NCBI GenBank assembly: GCA_035487295.1
Contig: DATHMH010000014.1
Location: forward strand, 62,001 to 126,000
From: QIAW01 sp035487295
GTDB taxonomy: Bacteria > Acidobacteriota > Terriglobia > Terriglobales > Acidobacteriaceae
DNA length: 64,000 bases
Reading direction: 5' to 3'
Shown piece after piece: positions 8,500 through 19,190 of the stretch. The notes under the pieces were generated by a model. The model did no database searches, had not been told where the DNA came from, and worked only from the letters and a program-made list of their open reading frames with translations. Made by a program: the position numbers and the translations under genes. Position 1 is the stretch's first letter. Each line of letters starts with the position of its first letter.

Positions 8500-9216
8500 C
8501 TACCGCTCACCGGCCTTCTGCTCCGAGGCAGGCAAAGCGTAGAGATAGCCGGCGCCGCGAACGGTTTTGATGCGCTCGGCGCCGCTGACCATTTCTCCCA
8601 GCTTTTTCCGCAATTTACTGATATGAACGTCGATGCTGCGGTCAAACAGGTTCAAATTCCGGCCTAACACCTTCTGCGCCAATTCTTCGCGAGATACAAT
8701 TTTGCCGGCCGAGCGCAGCAGGGCTTCGAGCAAGCTGAATTCGACAGAGGTAAGGTCAATCGCTTCGCCAGTGCGAGTGGTGGTGCGCGCTCCAAGGTCG
8801 AGCTCTACATCTCCGACGGTGAGGCGCTCGCCGCTTTCAGGCCCATCTTTGCCATTCTGCGGACGGCGCAAGATCGCCCGCACCCGGGCAAGCAGTTCGC
8901 GCGGATTGAACGGCTTGGGCAAATAATCATCCGCGCCGATTTCCAGGCCCACAATGCGGTCCACGTCATCTCCCCGGGCGGTCAACAGGAGCACGCGCAG
9001 ATCAGAGGAGGTGCGCAGTTGCCGCAGCAGATCGAATCCGTTCATGCCGGGCAGCATCACGTCGAGGAGCAGCAGATCATGGTCGCCGGAGAGCGCGCGC
9101 TGCAATCCGCGCTCGCCGTTATGCACGGCCTCAACCTCGAAGCCTTCCGGGCGGAGGTATTCAGCAATCATGCTGCATAGCTCCACGTCGTCATCGATGA
9201 TAAGCACTCGTTCCAT
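8500..9216 (-). CDS. cpxR: CpxR-like response regulator
   Basis: OmpR-family response regulator, 238 residues: receiver domain (residues 1-120) with acidic pair DDD near residue 8, phosphoacceptor in LLLDVMLPGMNG near residue 52, LLTARG and LPKPF; then a winged-helix domain. The winged-helix segment EELAQKVLGRNLNLFDRSID and the following HISKLRKKLG match CpxR particularly well. It is the first gene of a two-gene operon with the kinase. Two Cpx-like boxes lie about 190-225 bases upstream, between it and the Spy/CpxP gene, suggesting autoregulation and shared control. Confidence 0.9.
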   Translation of the reverse strand: MERVLIIDDDVELCSMIAEYLRPEGFEVEAVHNGERGLQRALSGDHDLLLLDVMLPGMNGFDLLRQLRTSSDLRVLLLTARGDDVDRIVGLEIGADDYLPKPFNPRELLARVRAILRRPQNGKDGPESGERLTVGDVELDLGARTTTRTGEAIDLTSVEFSLLEALLRSAGKIVSREELAQKVLGRNLNLFDRSIDVHISKLRKKLGEMVSGAERIKTVRGAGYLYALPASEQKAGER

Positions 9217-9258
9217 GAGTCGATAAGATGTGTTTCACAAATCCCCCGAGTACTCCTC

Positions 9259-9323
9259 AGGGGCTAAAGCCCGAATTTTGAAGGTCCCTTAGCGGCACAG
9301 CTGAAGCCGCGCCCTTTCAAAAC
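9259..9323. repeat. Dispersed palindromic repeat (GGGGCTAAAGCCC / GGCACAGCTGAAGCCG)
   Basis: Two adjacent palindromes, GGGGCTAAAGCCC near 9260 and GCGGCACAGCTGAAGCCGCG near 9292, separated by AATTTTGAAGGTCCCTTA. I recognise this two-part element as a type of intergenic repeat common in acidobacterial genomes. It lies between cpxR and the Cpx boxes. Confidence 0.6.
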
Positions 9324-9402
9324 TATTTATGAAAACACGCTTGCAGCCAATTCCTCTTTACACTTTATAGTTTATTTCTACTGTAGACGTACCTGGCAAA
9401 TC

Positions 9403-9417
9403 GTAAATATTTGCAAA
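9403..9417 (+). promoter_or_regulatory. Possible second Cpx-like box
   Basis: GTAAATATTTGCAAA matches the CpxR consensus GTAAA-N5-GTAAA with one mismatch. It lies seven bases from the stronger box at 9424-9438 and is oriented toward the Spy/CpxP gene. The consensus is known from enterobacteria; its use here is inferred. Confidence 0.5.
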
Positions 9418-9423
9418 AGCGTC

Positions 9424-9438
9424 TTTACACTTCTTTAC
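9424..9438 (-). promoter_or_regulatory. CpxR-type box, perfect GTAAA-N5-GTAAA
   Basis: On the minus strand this reads GTAAAGAAGTGTAAA, an exact match to the enterobacterial CpxR consensus of two GTAAA half sites five bases apart. It lies between the divergent cpxRA operon and the Spy/CpxP gene, about 100 bases from the latter's start, where an activator site would be expected. The CpxR-like winged helix of the neighbouring regulator makes recognition of this site plausible. Confidence 0.7.
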
Positions 9439-9540
9439 ACGGTCTCGCCCATTCTTAACCGCAGAGCATGACAATCAATCGTCTTATAGATAAAGCAGAG
9501 AAAAGTATCTGCAAAGTATAAGGAGTCTACAAAGAAGGTT

Positions 9541-10029
9541 ATGAAGAAGCGTTTGATCGTAATTTGCGTCATTTTAATGGGTGTGCTTTTGACCGCTGCG
9601 GTGGCACAGAGCATCGTGAAGCACCAGCGAGCGCGGTATACCGCGATGATGTTGCCGTTTGGAAACCATGCCGTTGCGTTCCTGACCGATACCCTGAACC
9701 TGACCGACCAGCAGCAAAGCCAGATTAAATCAATCCTGGCGCAGGAGCGCACGCAAATGCAGCCATTGCTGAGTAACGCCCGGCAGGTGCACCAGCAGGT
9801 GGAGGCGGCTGCGCTCTCCGATAATTTTGATGCCAACCAGGTCAAGACCATTCTGGAGCAGAACAAAGATAATCTCGTCAATCTGGCTGTAGAGGCAGCC
9901 CGCACCCAGAATGAGGTTTACAAAATCCTGACCCCGGAGCAACGGACCAAGCTGGAAACGCTCCGCGCCCGCCATCAGGAGCGCATGAACAAGTGGATGC
10001 AGGAGCAAAACCAGCAGAAGAATAATTAA
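9541..10029 (+). CDS. Spy/CpxP family periplasmic chaperone
   Basis: A 162-residue exported protein. An N-terminal signal peptide (MKKRLIVICVILMGVLLTAA, cleaved near residue 22) is followed by a largely helical domain with two copies of the family's LTxxQ motif: LNLTDQQQSQIKSI near residue 56 and ILTPEQRTKLETL near residue 137. Spy and CpxP are small all-helical cradle-shaped chaperones that bind unfolded periplasmic proteins and, in CpxP's case, damp the CpxA kinase. Position divergent from cpxRA with Cpx-like boxes between them fits membership of that regulon. A terminator hairpin follows. Confidence 0.86.
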   Translation: MKKRLIVICVILMGVLLTAAVAQSIVKHQRARYTAMMLPFGNHAVAFLTDTLNLTDQQQSQIKSILAQERTQMQPLLSNARQVHQQVEAAALSDNFDANQVKTILEQNKDNLVNLAVEAARTQNEVYKILTPEQRTKLETLRARHQERMNKWMQEQNQQKNN

Positions 10030-10061
10030 GAGGTTGTAACTCTCTCTCCTCCGAGAGTGAA

Positions 10062-10096
10062 AAAGGGCGGGAGCGGTTTGTTGGCTCTCGCCCTTT
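10062..10096 (+). terminator. Rho-independent terminator after the Spy/CpxP gene
   Basis: AAAGGGCGGGAGC (10062-10074) pairs with GCTCTCGCCCTTT (10084-10096) across a nine-base loop, with one mismatch. The stem is GC-rich and ends in a T tract (TTTGTATTT), 33 bases after the stop codon. From here to 10346 no gene is visible, only the AT-rich leader of the next gene. Confidence 0.8.
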
Positions 10097-10346
10097 GTAT
10101 TTGGTAATTATCCTTTCGATCAAATGTGGCTTGCAAGTATGCCCACGCAGCGAGGACTTCTCAAGAGCATGTTATACGAGACTCCACGAGGAACTGGTCG
10201 CGGTTTTGAGTTCAATGTATTTACTTATTTGAGCGACAATATTGTTGATGAATTCGTTAGTTGTTGAAAGAATCTTGAACGAGGACCTAGTTTTTACACT
10301 TAGGATTAAATATGGTGGTTTACGTTATTGAAGTCAGGACAAACTG

Positions 10347-11306
10347 ATGAAAGGCTTGTTTACCCAGGGAGTTGCTATTCTTACCGCGCAACCGCTGGCA
10401 CTCGATGAGTTACGTTCGCTTCTGTCCGAATATCGCGTTCTTCGTACTGTTAAGCCGGGCGCAGATTGGCCATTGGGAGGTGCGAGCGCGCTGATTGACT
10501 ACAGAGAGGAAATTAACGGCCTGGCGCAGATCGACACGGTTGACCATCCTTGGCCTGATGGCATGGGTGACCCGAAAAATGATCCGACTATTTTCTATGC
10601 ATGGTCAATGGGGTTTTTCGGCCCTTTTGCCTATCCGCGCGGACTCAAGCGTGCCACTGAGCAAGCCTGTTCCTGGCCAGATGCGAAGACGATCGTTCCG
10701 CGGCATCGGGCCTTTCTTCGCATACGCATCACCTACATGGCAGGTCCTGATGCGCCCGTAATGCCTGCTGGCGTCGATCCGCTGCATGAACTGGAATTCG
10801 TGACCGGCCTGGCTCAGCAACTGCTGAAACATCCCGCCGCCTTATGCTATTTCAATCCCAACGGCGAGGTAGTCGCGCCTGCCTTTATTTTTCGTGACTC
10901 GGTCGAGTATCACCAGAAGCACGATCTCCCGCCTTTTGATCTATGGTCAAATGTTCGGTTGTTCAATCTTGCTCCAGACTGGCTTCTAATGGATACGGTC
11001 GGCCTTTGGCAGCTCGATATGCCGGATCATGAGGCCGTTTTTCCGAAAGACCACTTCAACCCGAGTGACGTGTCCAAGTTCCTCAGAAATGCTCCCTTGT
11101 ATGTGATGAGAGGCGGGCGTGAGATCAAGGACAACGACACGATGGATGGTCCGGCTGATGCTCATTGGCAAGCAGTCCGATTCCTGAGACCATTAGTTAA
11201 GCCGCCGCGTGAGGTCTTCTGTTGGGTACCGCAAGGTTCGCAGTCGATCCCGAAACAGATCACGAATCGCGAGCGGGTGGCCGAAATGTCCTCTAGACCG
11301 TCATAG
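10347..11306 (+). CDS. DUF4261-like hypothetical protein
   Basis: A 319-residue soluble protein without signal peptide or membrane segment. I see a weak resemblance to DUF4261 proteins: ILTAQPLALDELRSLL at the start, the central HRAFLRIRITYM segment, then LHELEFVTGLAQQLLKHPAA and PDWLLMDTVGL. Members of that group are of unknown function and often appear next to polymorphic-toxin loci, but none is next to this one. It is monocistronic, downstream of a 300-base AT-rich region and convergent with clpB, whose stop lies 15 bases away. Real gene: high confidence. Family: moderate. Confidence 0.7.
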   Translation: MKGLFTQGVAILTAQPLALDELRSLLSEYRVLRTVKPGADWPLGGASALIDYREEINGLAQIDTVDHPWPDGMGDPKNDPTIFYAWSMGFFGPFAYPRGLKRATEQACSWPDAKTIVPRHRAFLRIRITYMAGPDAPVMPAGVDPLHELEFVTGLAQQLLKHPAALCYFNPNGEVVAPAFIFRDSVEYHQKHDLPPFDLWSNVRLFNLAPDWLLMDTVGLWQLDMPDHEAVFPKDHFNPSDVSKFLRNAPLYVMRGGREIKDNDTMDGPADAHWQAVRFLRPLVKPPREVFCWVPQGSQSIPKQITNRERVAEMSSRPS

Positions 11307-11321
11307 CACCTGCCCCTGGAA

Positions 11322-13982
<2,661 letters not shown>

Positions 13983-14116
13983 AAATATCTCCTTACATTT
14001 ACTCCCAATACCTAGCTAGTTGCCCTACCTGCCTGTGGATTACGAAAGCCGGAGTCTGTCACTCGGTCAATAATAGATTCAGATGTATGCAATTCGGTAG
14101 AGGGTTGAAATTCGTC

Positions 14117-14164
14117 AATCGTACTTTTTAAATCGTACTTCCGTTTACTTCCCAAATCGTACTC
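14117..14164. promoter_or_regulatory. Three direct AATCGTACT repeats upstream of clpB
   Basis: AATCGTACTT at 14117-14126 and 14131-14140 and AATCGTACTC at 14155-14164, all in one orientation, 135-182 bases upstream of the clpB start and just after hsp20. They do not match CIRCE or the HAIR consensus of HspR. They may be a binding site for an unidentified regulator of clpB. Confidence 0.4.
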
Positions 14165-14236
14165 TCAAAAATAAACAGGAGATAGGAGCCCATGTTGAGC
14201 TGCCCACCTCCCATTCAGATACTTCGGGTGTGAGAA

Positions 14237-14722
14237 TTACGCGGCCTGGCTCTTCTTGGCCTCGATGGTCTTGGGAGCCGTGCTGGTGCCGACCTTGATC
14301 TGCTTCGGCTTGGCTTCGGCCTTCTTGGCCAACTGGAGCTTGAGAATGCCATTTTCGTAGGTAGCATTCACGTTCTCCGGATCGACCGTGTTGGGCAGCG
14401 TGAAAGAACGCGCAAAAGCACCGTAACGGCGCTCAATGCGATGGAAGTTCTCTTCCTTCTCTTCTTTCTCGAAGTTGCGCTCGCCGCGCACCGTCAGAGT
14501 GTTGTTTTCCAGTTTGATGTCGAGGTCTTTCTCCTCAATTCCGGGGACCTCAAGCTTCAGGGTGATGTTGTGCTCATCTTCATAGACGTCAACCGGGGGC
14601 ACGAAGGTACCGCTGGTGAGCAGTTCATCACTTCCGCGGCCGTAGTCCTGGAAGATTCGATGGATCTGATTTTGGAAAGTCACCAAATCACGAAAGGGTT
14701 CAAAGCGAGTGAGATATGCCAT
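14237..14722 (-). CDS. Hsp20/alpha-crystallin small heat-shock protein
   Basis: A 161-residue small heat-shock protein, an ATP-independent holdase that keeps unfolding client proteins soluble for ClpB/DnaK. The alpha-crystallin domain spans about residues 44-140, with PPVDVYEDEHNITLKLEVPG at its start and NATYENGILKLQLAKK near its end, the latter being the conserved A-x-x-x-n-GvL motif. A poorly conserved N-terminal arm precedes it, and an alanine-lysine tail follows. A GGAGG-like site (AGGAGGAATGAAAA on the minus strand) just upstream supports the start. Adjacent clpB suggests a shared stress response. Confidence 0.94.
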   Translation of the reverse strand: MAYLTRFEPFRDLVTFQNQIHRIFQDYGRGSDELLTSGTFVPPVDVYEDEHNITLKLEVPGIEEKDLDIKLENNTLTVRGERNFEKEEKEENFHRIERRYGAFARSFTLPNTVDPENVNATYENGILKLQLAKKAEAKPKQIKVGTSTAPKTIEAKKSQAA

Positions 14723-15261
14723 TTTTCATTCCTCCTAAAGTCTTTCCGTTTTAAAGTTCAAAGTTTAGGGTTAATAAACCAACCACATTACGTCAGACTC
14801 ATAATTAGTATATAAGAAGCATAAAATATTAGTGTGTTATTGTCAATGTATATTGTGCTTTATTTTCAATTACTTAGTTTTTAGTTTGCCACAAATATTC
14901 TCGCTGCTTAGACTCGAAGCCAGCCGGACACACTGGCGGCTATAATCAGCCGCGCAGAGTTTTCGCTTGAAGACTGTCTTCCTAATAACCAAGCTTTTCT
15001 TTTGGTGGATTTTCCTGCCGCTGCTCCTGGGTGTGGTGTTCGTGGTCGCTCCCTGTTATACCCTAGGCTACCTGGGGTGGGAGCGGGTCTGGTGTGGATT
15101 CAAAGGCGGGCTTGAGAGTTATTCCCAGATAGTTTCGGGGATGACGGAACAAGAGCAATCGATAGGTGGCTTTGATTTTTCTCCGTGCCTCCGTGGTCAA
15201 TTAGATTTCAGGCCCGAACAGCTTGAGGCAGAAAACGCGGCCCATAGTAAAATCGAACGGC
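14723..15261. other. Intergenic region with AT-rich hsp20 promoter area
   Basis: The first 170 bases are markedly AT-rich and must hold the hsp20 promoter on the minus strand. A plus-strand frame from a TTG at 14967 could encode a short protein with one transmembrane helix (TKLFFWWIFLPLLLGVVFVV), but it has no ribosome binding site and runs into the jag start in another frame, so I do not call it a gene. Confidence 0.4.
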
Positions 15262-15807
15262 ATGCCTATTGCCGATAAAGTAGCCGCTGCCCACAAGATC
15301 AACGACCTGCTCAAAGGGTTGATCGCCACCGGAGAGTTCAAGCTCAAGTACCGCATCACCGTCGATCCGCAACTGGACAGCGCCTTTGAAGACGTCCCCG
15401 AGATCCTGGTGGAATTCGCCGGTCCTGACAGCGGATACATGCTCGATCGCGGGGCGGAGCTGTTGCGCTCGTTCGAGACCCTGGCCTATGAGAGCCTGCG
15501 CCTGGGGCCGGATGAGCACACCAAAATCAGCTTCGACTGCCGTGGCTACCGGGCGGCCCGCATGCAGGAGCTGCGCACAGCCGCCGAGGTGGCGGCCGAA
15601 CGAGTCCGCAAGACCGGCATGCCTTACCAGTTTGGGCCTATGAGCTCGCGCGAGCGCCGCATCGTTCACCTGGCGTTGCGTGACCAGAACGACTTGAAGA
15701 CGGAGAGCGCGGGGGAAGGACCGGGGCGCAGCGTGGTGGTCTATCCCAAGGATTACGATTCCAGCAAGAAACCTGCGCCAGCCCCGTTTGCCCGGCGGCG
15801 CCGGTAG
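15262..15807 (+). CDS. jag: Jag/KhpB-like R3H domain RNA-binding protein
   Basis: A 181-residue cytoplasmic protein with a KH-like domain (about residues 40-115) followed by a clear R3H domain: MSSRERRIVHLAL near residue 135 and GPGRSVVVYP near 157, including the arginine-x3-histidine pair. This is the layout of Jag/KhpB (SpoIIIJ-associated protein), which binds small RNAs and mRNAs. The KH domain's usual GxxG loop is degenerate here (GYMLDRGAELL), so RNA binding may rest mainly on R3H. In many genomes jag sits beside yidC; here it precedes recA. I chose the ATG giving MPIADKVAAAH. Confidence 0.8.
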   Translation: MPIADKVAAAHKINDLLKGLIATGEFKLKYRITVDPQLDSAFEDVPEILVEFAGPDSGYMLDRGAELLRSFETLAYESLRLGPDEHTKISFDCRGYRAARMQELRTAAEVAAERVRKTGMPYQFGPMSSRERRIVHLALRDQNDLKTESAGEGPGRSVVVYPKDYDSSKKPAPAPFARRRR

Positions 15808-15908
15808 CGACACTGCCCCGGAAGTTGTGCAGAACATAGACTTTGTCCCGGGTAAATCCAATAATTTGTAAATTCGCTTTTTATTCGCTTTATTTTGCTC
15901 CGAACGTG

Positions 15909-15914
15909 TATAAT
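15909..15914 (+). promoter_or_regulatory. Likely recA promoter -10 element
   Basis: A perfect TATAAT lies 38 bases upstream of the recA ATG, in the AT-rich stretch between jag and recA. The -35 region about 17 bases upstream (CGCTTTATTTT) is weak. I do not see a clear LexA-type operator, though a divergent acidobacterial SOS box could be missed. Confidence 0.6.
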
Positions 15915-15951
15915 GCGGCAATCGAATTTAACGATTGTAAGGAGCTCTCCC

Positions 15952-17064
15952 ATGGCAAGCGACGAACGCGGCAAAGCAATCGATCTGGCACTCTCGCAGA
16001 TTGAAAAACAATTCGGCAAAGGCTCGATTATGCGCCTGGGGTCGAGAGAGGTTCTGCCTATCTCGGTGATCCCCACGGGAGCCATATCTTTTGACGCTGC
16101 CCTGGGCGTGGGCGGCTTTCCCCGCGGGCGCGTGGTGGAAATCTTTGGCCCGGAATCTTCCGGCAAGACCACCGTCGCCCTGCAGGTGGTGGCCGAGGCG
16201 CAAAAGGCCGGCGGCATGGCGGCTTTCATTGATGCCGAGCACGCGCTCGATCCTATCTATGCCAAGAAACTGGGTGTGGATGTGGACAATCTCCTCATTG
16301 CACAGCCTGACTATGGCGAGCAGGCGCTGGAAATTGCCGAGACCCTGGTCAGCTCGCGCGCTATTGATGTGTTAGTCGTGGATTCGGTCGCCGCCCTGGT
16401 TCCCAAAGCGGAGCTCGAAGGCGAAATGGGCGACAGCCACATGGGACTGCAGGCGCGCCTGATGTCGCAGGCCCTGCGCAAGCTGACCGGCATCGTCTCC
16501 AAGACCGGCACCTGCATGATCTTTATCAACCAGATCCGCGAAAAAATCGGAGTGATGTTCGGCAATCCCGAGACCACCACCGGCGGCCGCGCCCTCAAGT
16601 TTTACTCTTCGGTGCGGGTGGATATCCGGCGCATCCAGGCCCTGAAAGAAGGCGACGTTGTGGTCGGCTCCCGCACCAAGATTAAAGTCGTAAAAAACAA
16701 GACCGCCGCGCCCTTTCGCGAGGCCGAGTTCGACATTATGTATGGCGAGGGCATCTCCAAGCTGGGAGACATGCTTGACCTGGGCGTCCTGCACAACATC
16801 GTGGAGAAATCGGGCGCGTGGTACAGCTACAACGGCGAGCGCATCGGCCAGGGCCGGGAAAACTCCAAAACCTATCTCAAGGAAAACAAGACCGCTGCCG
16901 CCAAACTCGAATCCGAAGTCCGCAAGGCCGTAGGATTGAAAGAACATCCTTCTACCGGCGGACACACCAACGGCTCTGAAGCCGCGGCCCAGGCTGCTAG
17001 CCATGCTAAAGACGCGCCACACTCCAAAGCCGAGCCGCCGATTAAGCTGGCGGCGAGGAAGTGA
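15952..17064 (+). CDS. recA: Recombinase A
   Basis: RecA, 370 residues. It forms filaments on single-stranded DNA, drives strand exchange and triggers LexA cleavage. The N-terminus (IEKQFGKGSIMRLG), Walker A GPESSGKTT near residue 66, Walker B-like VLVVDSVAALVP near 140, the L1 segment GDSHMGLQARLMSQALRKL and L2 segment GNPETTTGGRALKFY are all standard. The C-terminal tail is less acidic than in E. coli RecA and ends KLAARK. The ATG at 15952 follows AAGGAG with good spacing. A strong terminator follows, so it is probably monocistronic. Confidence 0.98.
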   Translation: MASDERGKAIDLALSQIEKQFGKGSIMRLGSREVLPISVIPTGAISFDAALGVGGFPRGRVVEIFGPESSGKTTVALQVVAEAQKAGGMAAFIDAEHALDPIYAKKLGVDVDNLLIAQPDYGEQALEIAETLVSSRAIDVLVVDSVAALVPKAELEGEMGDSHMGLQARLMSQALRKLTGIVSKTGTCMIFINQIREKIGVMFGNPETTTGGRALKFYSSVRVDIRRIQALKEGDVVVGSRTKIKVVKNKTAAPFREAEFDIMYGEGISKLGDMLDLGVLHNIVEKSGAWYSYNGERIGQGRENSKTYLKENKTAAAKLESEVRKAVGLKEHPSTGGHTNGSEAAAQAASHAKDAPHSKAEPPIKLAARK

Positions 17065-17117
17065 TTTTACCGGGACCTTCACAGATTTCTTCACGAGAGC
17101 TGGCATCTCTCTCTGCA

Positions 17118-17154
17118 AGCCTGGGGCTCGATTGCAACTGAGCCCCATGGCTTT
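17118..17154 (+). terminator. Rho-independent terminator after recA
   Basis: AAGCC-T-GGGGCTC pairs with GAGCCCC-AT-GGCTT around a ten-base loop (core arms 17123-17129 and 17140-17146), followed by TTTTCTCTGTGTCTTT. It is 55 bases after the recA stop. Confidence 0.8.
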
Positions 17155-17264
17155 TCTCTGTGTCTTTATTGTCTCTGCGGTAAAACCCCTTAATTTGTTG
17201 GACTCAATTGATGGACGGGAATTAGAATCTAATTTCCGGTGCTGCGCATGCCTGAGGCCGAGCT

Positions 17265-17762
17265 TTGAGCAAAGTCATCGCCATCTATCCCGGCTCGTTT
17301 GATCCGCTGACCAACGGACATATTGATTTAATCGAGCGCGGCAGCAAAATTTTTGACCGGCTGATTGTTGCCATTCTGCGAAATTCAGAGAAGCAACCGC
17401 TGTTCAGCGTGGCCGAGCGCCGCGAAATGTTGCAGGCCATCGTGCGCAGCAAGCGCTGGAAAAACGTAGCGATCGACACGTTTGACGGCCTGCTGGTGGA
17501 TTACGCGGTCAAGAAGAAAGCGCAGGCGGTGTTGCGCGGCATCCGCGCCATCAGCGACTATGAGTATGAGCTGCAAATGGCGTTGATGAACCGCAAGTTG
17601 CAGCCGCACCTGGAAACGGTTTTTATGATGCCGGCGCTGTCATATTCATATCTCAGTTCGCGGCTGGTGCGCGAGATCGCGCAACTGGGAGGCTCGGTCA
17701 CCGGACTTGTTCCGGAGTCCGTCGAAAAGCAGCTCCAGGAAAAACTGAATGGCAAATTTTGA
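17265..17762 (+). CDS. coaD: Phosphopantetheine adenylyltransferase
   Basis: CoaD, 165 residues, catalyses the fourth step of coenzyme A synthesis, transferring AMP from ATP to 4'-phosphopantetheine. The nucleotidyltransferase motif YPGSFDPLTNGHIDLI is at residues 8-23, with the T/HxGH histidine. LRGIRAISDYEYE near residue 90 and SYSYLSSRLVREIA near residue 126 match the family's pantetheine- and ATP-binding segments. The start is a TTG giving MSKVIAIYPGSFD; no in-frame ATG fits the conserved N-terminus. The next gene starts 46 bases downstream. Confidence 0.95.
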   Translation: MSKVIAIYPGSFDPLTNGHIDLIERGSKIFDRLIVAILRNSEKQPLFSVAERREMLQAIVRSKRWKNVAIDTFDGLLVDYAVKKKAQAVLRGIRAISDYEYELQMALMNRKLQPHLETVFMMPALSYSYLSSRLVREIAQLGGSVTGLVPESVEKQLQEKLNGKF

Positions 17763-17808
17763 ATCGCGACCGTTCAATTTACTGCGATTAAAAGTAGAAT
17801 AAGAGTTT

Positions 17809-19008
17809 ATGACTACGACTCCAGCACTGAAGACCAAACTTCTCTCCGACAGGATCAACCGCATTGAGGTCTCGGCCACTATGGCAGTGGTCGCCGAAGC
17901 CGCCAAGCTGCGCGAGCAGGGCGCCGACCTGGTGGATTACGGCGCGGGCGAGCCGCATTTCTCGACTCCGCAGCATATTAAAGACGCGGCCATTGCCGCC
18001 ATCAATGCCAACTTTACGCGTTATACCGCGGTGGGCGGGATCACCGAGCTGCGCGAGGCCATTGTGAAGCGCCACGCCGCCGACTTCGGCTCGAATTACA
18101 ACCCCGAAGAGTGCATCGCCTCTACCGGAGGCAAGCTGGCTCTGTTCAACGCCATCCAGGTGCTGGTAGACCATGGCGATGAGGTCATTCTGCCCATCCC
18201 CTATTGGGTTTCGTTTAAAGACATCATCCAGTACGCAGGCGGCATTCCTGTCTACGTGGAAACGGAAGAGAGCAACGGGTTCCAGCTTACACCCCGGATG
18301 ATCGAGCAGGCCATCACGCCGCGCACCAAGGCCTTGATCCTGAACTCGCCGTCGAATCCCTCGGGCGCCGTGGTGAAGCCTGCCGATATGCGCGCCATCA
18401 TGCAGTTGTGCCATGAGCGCGGCGTCTACGTGATCGCCGACGAGTGTTACTCCTATCTGGATTTTTCAGGAGCGCATATCTCTGTCGGGGCATACCACGA
18501 GACCAAAGAACACGCAGTAATTATCGGTTCGCTCTCTAAGACTTACGCCATGACGGGATGGCGGCTCGGCTATGCCCTTGCCTCCGGACCCATCGTCAAG
18601 GCAATGCAAAAGCTGCAGTCTCAATCCACTTCTAACAGCACCTCGATGGTGCAGAAGGCGGGCGTGGCTGCGCTGACCGGCCCGCAGGAGTGCATCGCGG
18701 AGATGCGCACCGACTACATCCGTTTGCGTGACCGCGTGCTAGAAGGGCTGGCCGAGATTCCCGGCGTCCATTGCGTCAAGCCTGGCGGTGCGTTTTACGT
18801 TTATCCGAATATATCTTCTTTCTTTGGACGTAAGGGCATCAACTCACCGGCCGACGTTGCGCGCAAGCTGCTGCACGAAGCCCACATGGTCACTGTACCG
18901 AGCGAGGCTTTTGGCACCCAGGAGCACATTCGCATCTCTTATGCCACCTCGCGCCAGGAGTTGGATAAAGGTCTGGAGCGCATGAAGAAGTTCTTCGCCG
19001 CTCTATAG
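17809..19008 (+). CDS. aspC: Aspartate aminotransferase (class I/II, PLP)
   Basis: A 399-residue fold-type I aminotransferase of the Igamma/Ib class, converting aspartate and 2-oxoglutarate to oxaloacetate and glutamate. Diagnostic segments are YGAGEPHFSTP near residue 44, NSPSNPSGAV near 182 (substrate arginine/PLP region), YVIADECYSYLDFSG near 208, and SLSKTYAMTGWRLGYA near 243, whose lysine forms the Schiff base with pyridoxal phosphate. The conserved C-terminal arginine is in IRISYATSRQ. Substrate preference within this class cannot be read from sequence alone; prephenate or alanine transamination is also possible. Confidence 0.9.
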   Translation: MTTTPALKTKLLSDRINRIEVSATMAVVAEAAKLREQGADLVDYGAGEPHFSTPQHIKDAAIAAINANFTRYTAVGGITELREAIVKRHAADFGSNYNPEECIASTGGKLALFNAIQVLVDHGDEVILPIPYWVSFKDIIQYAGGIPVYVETEESNGFQLTPRMIEQAITPRTKALILNSPSNPSGAVVKPADMRAIMQLCHERGVYVIADECYSYLDFSGAHISVGAYHETKEHAVIIGSLSKTYAMTGWRLGYALASGPIVKAMQKLQSQSTSNSTSMVQKAGVAALTGPQECIAEMRTDYIRLRDRVLEGLAEIPGVHCVKPGGAFYVYPNISSFFGRKGINSPADVARKLLHEAHMVTVPSEAFGTQEHIRISYATSRQELDKGLERMKKFFAAL

Positions 19009-19018
19009 AAAATTGTGT

Positions 19019-19042
19019 GGCACAGCCATCCTCGGCTGTGCC
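19019..19042 (+). terminator. Hairpin after aspC
   Basis: GGCACAGCC (19019-19027) and GGCTGTGCC (19034-19042) form a perfect nine-base stem with a six-base loop, ten bases after the stop codon. No T tract follows, so it may be a dispersed palindrome serving as a 3' stabiliser rather than a classical terminator. Confidence 0.55.
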
Positions 19043-19190
19043 CTGTTCCTGCGGACTATAAAGACTTAGGAAAGGGCAACTGCCCGCGTCCTGTCACTCT
19101 CTAAGCTAAGCAGAGTTGCTGCTGTTCCGCCCTCTGAGTACTTGGGTACCGAGTACCGAGTACTTTGAAATACAATATTCTTCTATCGTC

